Shown here piece after piece: positions 1-7,566 of a stretch of 18,203 bases of DNA. Origin of the DNA: CAYUYV01 sp964449455 (GTDB lineage: Bacteria; Pseudomonadota; Alphaproteobacteria; JAJFIK01); NCBI GenBank assembly GCA_964449455.1, contig CAYUYV010000102.1, forward strand, positions 1 through 18,203, in the 5' to 3' direction. Each line of letters starts with the position of its first letter. The stretch's first letter is position 1. The notes beneath the pieces are model-generated. The model worked only from the letters and a program-made list of their open reading frames with translations. It was not told the origin of the DNA and made no database searches. The translations under genes and the position numbers were made by a program.

Positions 1-1694
1 GCGACGAGGGCGCTTTCCACCTCCGCCGTGCCCATGCGGTGGCCGGACACGTTGATCACGTCATCGACGCGGCCCGTGATCCAGTAATAGCCGTCCGCAT
101 CCCGGCGGCAGCCGTCACCGGTAAAATATTTGCCGGCATAGGTGGAGAAATAGGTCTGCACAAAGCGCTCATGGTCCTGATAGACCGTCCGCATCTGGCC
201 CGGCCAGCTTTGCGCAATGACGAGATTGCCTTCCGCTGCGCCCTCCAGGACCGTGCCGTTGGCGTCCACGATTTCCGGCACAACACCGAAAAAGGGCTTG
301 GAGGCTGAGCCGGGCTTCAGGGGCGTGGCGCCGGGCAGCGGCGTGATGAGGATCCCGCCGGTCTCGGTCTGCCACCACGTGTCGACAATCGGGCAGCGGC
401 CGTCACCCACCACCCGGTGATACCAGTTCCAGGCCTCCGGATTGATCGGCTCGCCCACACTGCCGAGGAGGCGCAGGCTCTTGCGGGAGGTGGTCTTTAC
501 CAGGTCCTCACCTTCACGCATCAGTGCACGGATGGCCGTCGGCGCGGTGTAGAAAATGCTGACCTGATGCTTGTCCACCACATCCCAGAAGCGTGACGAG
601 GTCGGATAATTGGGGACGCCTTCGAACATCAGCGTCGTGGCGCCATTGGCAAGGGGACCATAGACAATATAGCTGTGGCCGGTGACCCAGCCCACATCCG
701 CCGTGCACCAATAAATCTCACCCGGCCTATAGTCGAAGACCATCTCATGGGTGAAGGAGGCATAGGTGAGATAGCCGCCCGTGGTGTGAACAACACCCTT
801 CGGCTTTCCGGTGGAGCCTGACGTGTACAGAATGAAGAGTGGGTCTTCCGCGTTCATCTCTTCCGGCGGACAGTTAGGCGAGGCAGCCTCGACAGCCTCG
901 TAATAGAGCACGTCCCGACCCGGGGTTATGTCGACCTCGCCGAAGGTGCGTTGGACCATGAGGACCGTGGACACATCGGGGCACTCGGCAAGGGCGAGGT
1001 CCGTATTGTGTTTCAAGGGCACTTTGCGCCCGCCCCGCAGGCCCTCATCGGCGGTGATCACGCAGGTGGAGGCGCAATCCTGGATGCGGTTCGCCAGGCT
1101 GTCCGGTGAGAAGCCCCCGAAGACGATCGAATGGATGGCGCCAATGCGGGCACAGGCCAGCATGGCATAGGCCGCCTCGGGGATCATGGGCAGATAGATC
1201 GTGACCCGGTCGCCTTTCTTGACGCCCCGATCCTTCAGCACATTGGCCAGGCGGCAGACCTGGTCATGGAGCTGGCGATAGGTGATGTGCTGGTCCTGGC
1301 TCGGATCATCGCCCTCCCAAATGATGGCGACCTGATCGGCCTTGTCGTCCAGGTGACGATCGACACAATTGGCCGAGACATTCAGCGTGCCGTCCTCATA
1401 CCATTTGATCGAGACATTATGGGGATCATAGGAGGCATTGCGCACTTTGGTATAGGGCTTGATCCAGTCCAGGCGCTTGCCGATTTCGCCCCAAAAAGCA
1501 TCCGGATCCGCAATGCTGCGCGCATACATTTCATCATAGTGTGCCGCGTTCACATGGGCTGTTGCGTCCCAGTCCGCCGTGACCGGATGAACCACCTCTC
1601 CACCTGCGGCAGGGGGAGCGGGTGCGGGATCTTTGATGCCAAGGGCGTTCTTCACTTTTCCGAGAATGCCGGGATTGTTCTCAGACGCTGACAT
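1..1694 (-). CDS. acsA: Acetyl-CoA synthetase (AMP-forming), 3' end outside window
   Basis: Converts acetate, ATP and CoA to acetyl-CoA, AMP and PPi in the cytoplasm. About 564 residues are visible. The frame is open to the left edge, so the C-terminal domain with the acetylatable lysine motif lies outside. Seen: an ANL-family P-loop-like motif TSGSTGKPKG at about residues 291-300, followed by VVHTTGGYL; the adenylate motif WWQTETGG starting at about residue 440; and near the right end of the visible protein the hinge-region sequence YFTGDGCRRDADGYYWITGR. The stretch NVSIKWYEDGTLN near residue 95 is typical of Acs. The ATG at 1694 has a GGGAGG ribosome site about 6 nt upstream. The first 40 residues are Pro/Ala-rich and longer than in E. 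coli Acs. It lies 91 bp downstream of the symporter gene on the same strand, so co-transcription is plausible. Family call is secure; acetate specificity is inferred from strong overall similarity. Confidence 0.96.
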   Translation of the reverse strand, partial: MSASENNPGILGKVKNALGIKDPAPAPPAAGGEVVHPVTADWDATAHVNAAHYDEMYARSIADPDAFWGEIGKRLDWIKPYTKVRNASYDPHNVSIKWYEDGTLNVSANCVDRHLDDKADQVAIIWEGDDPSQDQHITYRQLHDQVCRLANVLKDRGVKKGDRVTIYLPMIPEAAYAMLACARIGAIHSIVFGGFSPDSLANRIQDCASTCVITADEGLRGGRKVPLKHNTDLALAECPDVSTVLMVQRTFGEVDITPGRDVLYYEAVEAASPNCPPEEMNAEDPLFILYTSGSTGKPKGVVHTTGGYLTYASFTHEMVFDYRPGEIYWCTADVGWVTGHSYIVYGPLANGATTLMFEGVPNYPTSSRFWDVVDKHQVSIFYTAPTAIRALMREGEDLVKTTSRKSLRLLGSVGEPINPEAWNWYHRVVGDGRCPIVDTWWQTETGGILITPLPGATPLKPGSASKPFFGVVPEIVDANGTVLEGAAEGNLVIAQSWPGQMRTVYQDHERFVQTYFSTYAGKYFTGDGCRRDADGYYWITGRVDDVINVSGHRMGTAEVESALV

Positions 1695-1744
1695 GTGGCT
1701 GCCTCCCTTTAAAGAGAATTGGCTTGTTCGGGCCGTTCAGAATT

Positions 1745-1774
1745 GACCGGCGGCTCTGGTCGGAGCCGCCGGTC
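1745..1774 (-). terminator. Strong hairpin between symporter and acsA
   Basis: A perfect 12-bp inverted repeat (GACCGGCGGCTC and its complement) encloses a 6-nt loop, 11 nt past the symporter stop codon. Only a weak T-containing tail follows on the minus strand, so it may be an attenuator or an mRNA-stabilising 3' end rather than a full intrinsic terminator. It would set the ratio of symporter to acsA transcript. Confidence 0.5.
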
Positions 1775-1785
1775 CACCCGTCGGA

Positions 1786-3585
1786 TCAGTGGGCGTGGGC
1801 TGATGTATCCGGCGCGCCGCCAGGCACGCGGATATTGTCCACGAGATCCTGGACTTCCGCCGGTGGCTCGGCCGTGATCGAGGATACGCCGTAGGCTACG
1901 GCAAAGTTTATCACCATGCCGACCGTGCCGATGCCCTCTGGTGAGATGCCCAGCAGCCAATATTCAGGCGTGTTCGGGAAGGTGCCGAAGACCTTGAACG
2001 CGGCAATATAGGTGGCCGTGAAGCCAAGGCCGATCAGCATGCCCGCGATCACCCCTTCCCGGTTCATCCGGCGAGAGAAGATGCCGAGGAAGATGGCCGG
2101 GAACAGGGACGAGGCGGCAAGACCGAAGGCGAAGGCCACCACTGACGCCACAAAGTCCGGCGGGAAGATGCCGGCAAGGCCCGCGATGATGATGGCCACG
2201 ACAGCGGCGAACCGGGCCCAGGCCAGTTCCTCGCCATCGGTCATATTCGGGCGGAACATCTTTTTCATGATGTCGTGGGACACGGCCGAGGAGATCACGA
2301 GAAGAAGACCGGCGGCGGTCGAAAGCGCAGCCGCGATCCCGCCTGCGGCCACCAAGGCAATCACCCAGCCTGGCAGTCCGGCAATCTCCGGATTTGCAAG
2401 CACGATGATATCCCGGTCGATATAGACCTCGTTTTCATTGTCCGTAGGCACATTTTCAACGAGACGCTGACCGGCCTCTCCGCGGCCGAGACCAGAGTCC
2501 GAAGGTGCCGAGAACACCGGCTTGACCGGATTCATGGCATTGCCGGGACCATATTGGACCACGCCGTCCCCATTCTTGTCGGTCCAGGCGAGAAGGCCGG
2601 AATTTTCCCAAGTCTTAAACCACTGGGGCACATCTTCCGCATAGGACTTTTCATGGACCGTGTCGATGAAGTTGAGGCGTGCAAAGGCCGCCACGGCGGG
2701 CGCCGTGGTGTAAAGGATGGCAATGAAGATCAGCGCCCAGCCGGCTGAAATCCGGGCGTCGGAGGCCTTCGGCACCGTGAAGAAGCGCACAATGACGTGG
2801 GGCAGGCCGGCGGTGCCGACCATCAAGGCCATGGTGATGGCGAAGACGTCGATGGTGGATTTCTGACCTTCCGTGTAGGCTGCAAAACCAAGATCCACAA
2901 GCGTCTTGTCGAGCTTCTGGAGCACCGACATGCTCTCGCCCAGGACATTGGCGCCGAGACCGAATTGCGGTGACGGCAGGCCCGTGATCAGCAGGGAGAT
3001 GAAGATGGCTGGCACCGTGTAGGCGAAGATCAGCACGACATACTGGGCCACCTGGGTGTAGGTAATCCCCCGCATACCGCCAAGCACCGCGTAGAAAAAC
3101 ACGATGAACATGCCGATGATCACGCCGATATTGATGTCGACCTGGAGGAAGTTCGAGAAAACGATCCCCACACCACGCATCTGTCCGGCGACATAGGTGA
3201 ACGAGACAAAGATCAGACAGATCACCGCCACGCCGCGTGCGGCCTGGGAGTAATACCGGGTACCGATGAAATCCGGCACCGTGAACTGGCCGAATTTCCG
3301 CAAATAAGGTGCAAGAAGAAGGGCCAGCAAGACATAGCCCCCGGTCCAGCCGAGCAGGTAAACGGCGCCGTCCCGGCCAATAAAGGCAATGATGCCCGCC
3401 ATGGACAGGAAGGAGGCAGCACTCATCCAGTCAGCAGCGGTGGCCATCCCATTCAGAACCGGGTGCACATGGCCCCCGGCCACATAGAATTCACTCGTTG
3501 AGGCGACCCGGGACCACCAGGCAATGCCAATATAGAGCGCAAAGGATGCGCCCACGAAAATGTAAGTGAGAGTCTGAGTATCCAT
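1786..3585 (-). CDS. Sodium:solute symporter large subunit, ActP/VC_2705-like (acetate-type)
   Basis: A 599-residue secondary transporter of the SSS family in the inner membrane, expected to couple Na+ (or H+) entry to uptake of acetate or a related carboxylate. The protein has about 13 hydrophobic segments. Family-typical motifs are ADWMSAASFLSMAG at about residues 52-64, the GGMRGITYTQVAQY segment at about 170-182, and GGIAAALSTAAGLLLVISSAVSHD at about 415-438. A roughly 90-residue hydrophilic loop at about 310-400 contains DKNGDG (336-341), resembling the first half of an EF-hand. Start: the ATG at 3585 follows GGAGGGGG, whereas a TTG at 3609 would place that ribosome site inside the gene. 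It lies 20 nt after the DUF4212 gene, its usual partner, and is followed by acsA. The pairing with a DUF4212 subunit favours the VC_2705 subfamily over classic ActP. Substrate is inferred from acsA next door. Confidence 0.93.
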   Translation of the reverse strand: MDTQTLTYIFVGASFALYIGIAWWSRVASTSEFYVAGGHVHPVLNGMATAADWMSAASFLSMAGIIAFIGRDGAVYLLGWTGGYVLLALLLAPYLRKFGQFTVPDFIGTRYYSQAARGVAVICLIFVSFTYVAGQMRGVGIVFSNFLQVDINIGVIIGMFIVFFYAVLGGMRGITYTQVAQYVVLIFAYTVPAIFISLLITGLPSPQFGLGANVLGESMSVLQKLDKTLVDLGFAAYTEGQKSTIDVFAITMALMVGTAGLPHVIVRFFTVPKASDARISAGWALIFIAILYTTAPAVAAFARLNFIDTVHEKSYAEDVPQWFKTWENSGLLAWTDKNGDGVVQYGPGNAMNPVKPVFSAPSDSGLGRGEAGQRLVENVPTDNENEVYIDRDIIVLANPEIAGLPGWVIALVAAGGIAAALSTAAGLLLVISSAVSHDIMKKMFRPNMTDGEELAWARFAAVVAIIIAGLAGIFPPDFVASVVAFAFGLAASSLFPAIFLGIFSRRMNREGVIAGMLIGLGFTATYIAAFKVFGTFPNTPEYWLLGISPEGIGTVGMVINFAVAYGVSSITAEPPAEVQDLVDNIRVPGGAPDTSAHAH

Positions 3586-3605
3586 TGGTCCGTCCCCCTC
3601 CAAAA

Positions 3606-3887
3606 TCAATCGTCATCAACGCCGTAGCGACGGTCGATACGGTGCATCACAAAGGCGTACACAAAGATCAAGACGATGAAGACGTAGATCGAACCCTGCT
3701 GGGCGAACCAGAACCCAAGCTTGAACCCAAAGAAGGGGATGGTGTCGAGCACATCCACGAGAAGAATGGGCAAGAGAAAACCAGCAGTCGCCCAGACTGC
3801 GAGCAGAATGGTCAAGAGCCGGACATTTGCGTTCCAGTAGGCGGTATGATGCTCGTCATCCGGACGAGCATTGACGTTGTCAGCCAT
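3606..3887 (-). CDS. DUF4212 small symporter subunit
   Basis: A 93-residue membrane protein with two predicted helices (about 22-44 and 62-83) and the family sequence FFGFKLGFWFAQQGSIYVF between them. DUF4212 proteins are the small partner encoded directly before VC_2705-type sodium/solute symporters; their exact job in transport is not well settled. The ATG at 3887 is preceded by GAGGAGGG at good spacing, which makes an upstream alternative start at 3932 unlikely. The N-terminus is short, charged and cytosolic, and the C-terminus ends in an acidic YGVDDD. First gene of the putative operon with the large symporter subunit and acsA, so its upstream region (3888-4232) should hold the promoter. 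Confidence 0.93.
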   Translation of the reverse strand: MADNVNARPDDEHHTAYWNANVRLLTILLAVWATAGFLLPILLVDVLDTIPFFGFKLGFWFAQQGSIYVFIVLIFVYAFVMHRIDRRYGVDDD

Positions 3888-4040
3888 GCGTTCCCTCCTC
3901 GCGCAATGGTTTAGGAGAAGGCGGGGTGACACGGCGGAAACAATGATCGTTGTCCGCTGCGACCGTTCACGATTCCCGTGCCCGTCACGAGCTGACCCCC
4001 ATAAGCGAAGCCACCGTGATCCGCTCGCCCCTCCTTATTG

Positions 4041-4064
4041 TCGAATTTCATGCAGAACATTCGA
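4041..4064. promoter_or_regulatory. Inverted repeat TCGAAT-N12-ATTCGA, possible operator
   Basis: Perfect 6-bp arms separated by 12 bp give a 24-bp dyad with about two-turn spacing, typical of a dimeric regulator site. It lies 154 bp before the DUF4212 start and 169 bp before the creatininase start, in the less GC-rich part of the spacer. No regulator gene is adjacent, so the partner is unknown; chance occurrence is possible. Confidence 0.3.
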
Positions 4065-4129
4065 TCTGTCTACTGCAATCCAAGCTCGGCCTGGCCGCTT
4101 TGAGCTATGTCAAGGAACCCCAAAACCGA

Positions 4130-4185
4130 GGTCTGCGCTGTTGGAGACATCAGTCGGGGAAACTGGGTCTGCTTGAGCGCAGATC
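4130..4185 (+). promoter_or_regulatory. Leader hairpin upstream of creatininase gene
   Basis: Arms at 4130-4139 (GGTCTGCGCT) and 4176-4185 (AGCGCAGATC) pair over 10 positions with one G-U wobble. The enclosed 36 nt contain a second small stem (CAGT/ACTG). It ends 30 nt before a strong AAAGGAGG ribosome site, so it may fold in the 5' leader of the mRNA if transcription starts upstream. No known riboswitch class was recognised. Confidence 0.3.
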
Positions 4186-4232
4186 GGCCATAGGGCAGGC
4201 TGGACCGTCATTGTGAAAGGAGGTCCTGTCCC

Positions 4233-4970
4233 ATGCGCCTGTCCCTGCTGACTTGGATGGAAGTGAATGCCTATCTCGAACACTCGAAAGGCATTGTCAT
4301 TCCCATCGGATCGACGGAGCAGCATGGGCCGAATGGCCTATTGGGCACCGATGCGATCTGCCCTGAGGTGATCGCTGTTGAGGCGGCCGCGTCCGCCGGC
4401 TTCCTGGTCGCCCCCACCTTCTCCGTCGGTATGGCCCAGCACCACCTTGGGTTTCCCGGGACAATATCACTGCAGCCGACCACGATGATCGCCGCCTTGA
4501 AGGATTGGGTCGCGTCCCTGCGCCGGCATGGCTTCACCCATCTTTATTTCTTGAACGGCCATGGCGGGAATGCCGCAACCATCGACGCGGCGTTTTCGGA
4601 GATTTACGCCCAAGCGAGTTATCGGGGGGAGCCGGCGCCGCTGCGCCTCGCCCGACGCAACTGGTGGGACTTGTCCGGCATCATGGCCCTGTCCCGTCAG
4701 CTGTATCCGCACGGGCTGGGCAGCCATGCCACACCGGCGGAAGTGGCCGTCACCCAATATGCATTTCCCGATGCCCGCAAATCCGTGGCCATGACGCCGA
4801 AAATTGCCCCAAATGGCCCTATCCGCGATGCAGCGGATTATCGGCGGCGGTTTCCCGACGGGCGTATTGGGTCCGATCCGGCCCAAGCCGATATGGAGGG
4901 GGGGCGCAAGCTGGTGGAGGCGAGCGCGTTAGCTCTGATCACCGACTATCAGAATTTCCTGGAGAGCTGA
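4233..4970 (+). CDS. Creatininase-family amidohydrolase
   Basis: A 245-residue cytosolic metallohydrolase of the creatininase fold. Metal ligands typical of the family are all visible: E29 and H31 in GSTEQHGP, D40 in LGTDA, H110 in LNGHGGN, and E170 in SHATPAEVAVTQ. Length agrees with the family (about 240-260). The family includes creatinine amidohydrolase, peptide-maturation hydrolases such as MftE, and enzymes of riboflavin-like or inositol metabolism, so the substrate is not determined. No creatine-pathway, mycofactocin or purine genes lie nearby. The ATG at 4233 follows a near-perfect AAAGGAGG ribosome site at 4215-4222, suggesting efficient translation. It begins divergently from the symporter operon and is followed 66 bp later by the DUF3667 gene. 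Confidence 0.9.
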   Translation: MRLSLLTWMEVNAYLEHSKGIVIPIGSTEQHGPNGLLGTDAICPEVIAVEAAASAGFLVAPTFSVGMAQHHLGFPGTISLQPTTMIAALKDWVASLRRHGFTHLYFLNGHGGNAATIDAAFSEIYAQASYRGEPAPLRLARRNWWDLSGIMALSRQLYPHGLGSHATPAEVAVTQYAFPDARKSVAMTPKIAPNGPIRDAADYRRRFPDGRIGSDPAQADMEGGRKLVEASALALITDYQNFLES

Positions 4971-5036
4971 TAAACTCTAAACTGGTGGCAAGGCGTGGAC
5001 GGTCCATCGACCGGTCTCCTTGGGTTGGGGTGCGTA

Positions 5037-6602
5037 ATGGCGCGTTGGTTTGGCAGGGACAAGAGCCGGTCCAAGGGCACGGACAGGGGGAGTGGTGTGG
5101 AGGGTGACGATCGCACCATCCCGCCGGATCCGATTGCGCGCCGCGCCGATGCCAAGGACCATGATCACGAGCGGTGCATGAATTGTCAGACGCCGCTCGA
5201 AGGCCCCTTCTGCCATGTGTGCGGCCAGCGGGACGATGACTATCGCCGGCCTTTTGTCGCGCTCTCCAATGAATTCGTGGCAGATGTGTTCCAGTGGGAC
5301 AGCCGCATCCTGCGCTCGGTGCCGATGTTGCTCCTGGCGCCCGGCACCATGACCCGCGCCTTCATGCAGGGCCGGCGCGGGGTGTTTGTCACGCCGCTGC
5401 GGCTCTATTTTGTTGTCAGTCTGCTGTTCTTTCTCTCGCTCGCCTTTTCCGACGTGGCGATCCTCAAACTTGAGGTTGAGGGCCTGACCAATGCTCTGGA
5501 GAGCGCTGTCGAGAACGGCCAAATCCAGAGGGGCGATGAAGAGGCTGATGCCATCGAGACGCCTGCAAGCCCTCCTGTGCCCCCTATACCTCAACGTCCG
5601 GAGCGGCCCGGTGCGGCTGATGGTGCCGTTACCCCCCTGCCCAGCCCGTCAGACACAACGCAAAACGAGACGTCAGAGGAGACCAGGACCGACGATGACG
5701 TCGAAACGATGATCGAAACGGGCACTGCTTGGCTGTTGGAGCAGCTTGGGGACGAAGCGGGGTCCTTGTCGGCCGACGTCGAGGGGCAGGTTCGAGAAGC
5801 CTGGGCCGAGGCGCGAGAGCGCATACGAGAGGCTCAGGAGGAGGCACAGCAGGCGGTGGCGCAGAGCCGGGACCGCCTGCGTGAGGAAGCCGCAGTCATG
5901 ACGGGCGGTGTCACGGTGATGGATGGCGTCCTGCTCGGCCCGGATCCAAGGCCGGATGTCGCCGGCAAACCTTTGCCGCCAGCGGCCGGCATTTCGGACG
6001 AGGGTGTCCGCCTTGACCGGATCAGTGTGCGCATGTTCGCGCCGATCAATCCCGATGAGGTGCCCTCAGAGCAGCTTTCGGAGGATCTGATCGCCCGCGT
6101 GCTGCAGGATGCGAGTGAAGAGGACGCCAAGGCCGGGGCGCGGGCTCTGCGGATCGTTAATGTGGTGATCAGTGATCCGCGGATTTTCAACGATATCATG
6201 AATGAATGGCTGCCGCGCCTGATGGTCTTCCTGGTGCCGTTTTTCGCGTGGGTCATGAGCATCATTTACGGGCGGCGGCGGGGCCTGCGCAGGCGGGTCT
6301 ACTTTATCGACCACCTGGTCTTTTCCTTGCACTTCCACGCCTTCATGTTCGCGCTGATGACGATCCTGGTGCTCAAGGCGCGGTATGTGGGGGATATCAT
6401 TGACGGGACCATGACGGGCCTCTTTTTCTTGGGCGCGATCACGCTGTATCTGTTCGTGGCCCTCAAGCGGATTTACGAGCAGGGCTATTTCAAGACCACC
6501 GTGAAATTCATCCTGGTCGTGACATTCCTCAACATCACCTATCTGCTCAGTCTGATCAGCATCACGGGCTATGCCCTGTGGAACCTGAAAACGCCGATCT
6601 GA
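5037..6602 (+). CDS. DUF3667 membrane protein with N-terminal zinc-ribbon-like motif
   Basis: A 521-residue protein of unknown function. Order of parts: a basic N-terminus; a CxxC-x8-CxxC motif (CMNCQ...CHVCGQ, cysteines 47, 50, 59, 62) that likely binds zinc and is typical of DUF3667; one hydrophobic segment at about 120-143; a hydrophilic insert at about 145-390, rich in Pro, Glu and Asp, with a probable charged helix (AWAEARERIREAQEEAQQA); then four membrane segments at about 391-412, 423-447, 458-478 and 491-517. Start: ATG 5037 preceded by GGGTTGGGG. A GTG at 4995 would add 14 residues and cannot be excluded. It follows the creatininase gene on the same strand, so the two may be one transcript. 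The insert is unusually large from memory of the family. Role unknown. Confidence 0.85.
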   Translation: MARWFGRDKSRSKGTDRGSGVEGDDRTIPPDPIARRADAKDHDHERCMNCQTPLEGPFCHVCGQRDDDYRRPFVALSNEFVADVFQWDSRILRSVPMLLLAPGTMTRAFMQGRRGVFVTPLRLYFVVSLLFFLSLAFSDVAILKLEVEGLTNALESAVENGQIQRGDEEADAIETPASPPVPPIPQRPERPGAADGAVTPLPSPSDTTQNETSEETRTDDDVETMIETGTAWLLEQLGDEAGSLSADVEGQVREAWAEARERIREAQEEAQQAVAQSRDRLREEAAVMTGGVTVMDGVLLGPDPRPDVAGKPLPPAAGISDEGVRLDRISVRMFAPINPDEVPSEQLSEDLIARVLQDASEEDAKAGARALRIVNVVISDPRIFNDIMNEWLPRLMVFLVPFFAWVMSIIYGRRRGLRRRVYFIDHLVFSLHFHAFMFALMTILVLKARYVGDIIDGTMTGLFFLGAITLYLFVALKRIYEQGYFKTTVKFILVVTFLNITYLLSLISITGYALWNLKTPI

Positions 6603-6633
6603 TGTCTGGTCGGTGTTCCAGTTGATCCGCGCC

Positions 6634-6664
6634 CGTCGTCATTGCGCTCGCGATGACGGTTTTA
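6634..6664 (+). terminator. Probable intrinsic terminator of DUF3667 gene
   Basis: Arms CGTCATTGC and GCGATGACG (6637-6645 and 6650-6658, one G-U pair) with a GCTC loop are followed by GTTTTA. It starts about 30 nt after the DUF3667 stop. The core resembles the GTCATTGCGAGCG type of dispersed palindrome seen in many proteobacterial genomes, so it may also be one copy of an interspersed repeat. The rest of the 6603-6776 spacer holds nothing else I can name. Confidence 0.55.
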
Positions 6665-6776
6665 GGGGTCTCAATCCGTGCCCATGGGTCCCTTCCGGCC
6701 CCTGCAAGACTTGTGTGCCCCCGCACGGCTTGGGGAGCCTCCCCCCGACCCTTTCCAGCGCCGCCTGCGCAGCCCT

Positions 6777-7202
6777 TCAGGGTGCCGGGTCAAGGCCGCC
6801 CATGGCACAGATGGTCTGCCATTCGCCATCGGTGATCGGTGTGACGGAGAGGCGGGATTGGCGCACAAGGGCCATGTCCTGCAGAGATGGGTCCGCTTTG
6901 ATCTGGGCCAGCGTGACCGGCTCGGGGACGGGGCTCACGGCTTTCACGGTGACAAGGCCGAAGCGCCCGCTCTCATCGGTCGGATCCGGTGCATAAGGCT
7001 TGATCACCTCCACGATCCCGACAATCCGTTTTTCATTGACCGAGTGGTAGAAGAACCCGAGATCCCCCACCACCATGGCCTTCATATTGTTGGATGCCTG
7101 ATGGTTTCGGACGCCGTTCCAGCCTTCGCCCTTGGCGCCCTTTGCCACCTGGTCATCCCAGGACCATTCGCCGGGTTCGGATTTGAACAGCCAATAGGCC
7201 AC
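6777..7202 (-). CDS. EVE domain-containing protein
   Basis: A 141-residue protein that is essentially one EVE domain (PUA-like fold). Seen: the starting signature AYWLFKSEP, then WNGVRNHQASNNM at about 28-40, and GDLGFFYHS at about 45-53, which form the family's ligand pocket. EVE domains are thought to read modified bases in RNA or DNA; the single-domain housekeeping form has no firmly established function. The start is GTG at 7202, with GAGGAGAGG upstream; an open frame extends further to 7409 but overlaps the YciI gene and does not look like the family. Last gene of the tsaD-gpsA-yciI-EVE cluster, 43 bp after yciI. The company of a tRNA-modification gene fits an RNA-related role but does not prove it. 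Confidence 0.92.
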   Translation of the reverse strand: MAYWLFKSEPGEWSWDDQVAKGAKGEGWNGVRNHQASNNMKAMVVGDLGFFYHSVNEKRIVGIVEVIKPYAPDPTDESGRFGLVTVKAVSPVPEPVTLAQIKADPSLQDMALVRQSRLSVTPITDGEWQTICAMGGLDPAP

Positions 7203-7245
7203 GGGTCCTCTCCTCTCACATCTGCGTTCGGAACATCTCGGGCGG

Positions 7246-7539
7246 TCAGGACGCGTCCGGCGCACCAACGACCCAGCGCCAGGCGTGAATCTCAACATCC
7301 TCAAACAGGCCCGCACGGGCATAGGGGTCCAGGGCTGCCCAGGCCTCGGCAGCGGCTTTCGACTCCGCCTCAATGACCAGCATGCTGCCAATCGATGTTT
7401 GTTCATCATCGGACAGGAAGGGGCCGGCGAATTTCACGGCGTCGCCATTGGCGGCGACATAGTCCAGATGGGCCGCACGATTGGCCTGGCGCAGAGCTTC
7501 AGAGCCCGGCCGGTCGAAACACAACAGAACATAAAGCAT
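7246..7539 (-). CDS. YciI-like protein
   Basis: A 97-residue small protein of the YciI family (dimeric ferredoxin-like alpha/beta fold). Family features: H24 in the segment RAAHLDYV, AGPFLSDDE at about 38-46, IGSMLVIEAES at about 50-60, and DPYARAGLFEDVEIHAW at about 71-87. The His and the Asp of DPY are the residues thought to form the active site in characterised relatives, some of which have dehydrochlorinase or other hydrolase-type activity; the natural function of most members is unknown. ATG at 7539 with AGAAGGA upstream. It begins 27 nt after gpsA and precedes the EVE gene, so it is very probably in the same operon. Confidence 0.9.
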   Translation of the reverse strand: MLYVLLCFDRPGSEALRQANRAAHLDYVAANGDAVKFAGPFLSDDEQTSIGSMLVIEAESKAAAEAWAALDPYARAGLFEDVEIHAWRWVVGAPDAS

Positions 7540-7566
7540 GGCAGATCCTTCTTGCGATAAGGCGCG

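Larger units (their letters stand above)
3888..4232. other. 345-bp divergent intergenic region
   Basis: Separates the leftward symporter-acs genes from the rightward creatininase gene and should carry promoters for both. I see no convincing -35/-10 pair on either strand and no sigma-54 type motif. Two structured elements stand out and are listed separately: an inverted repeat at 4041-4064 and a leader hairpin at 4130-4185. No credible coding sequence was found in it. Confidence 0.7.

Noticed and set aside
7203..7409. Upstream extension of the EVE gene to an earlier start
   Set aside because: It overlaps the yciI gene in another frame and would place 69 unrelated residues before the conserved EVE start.
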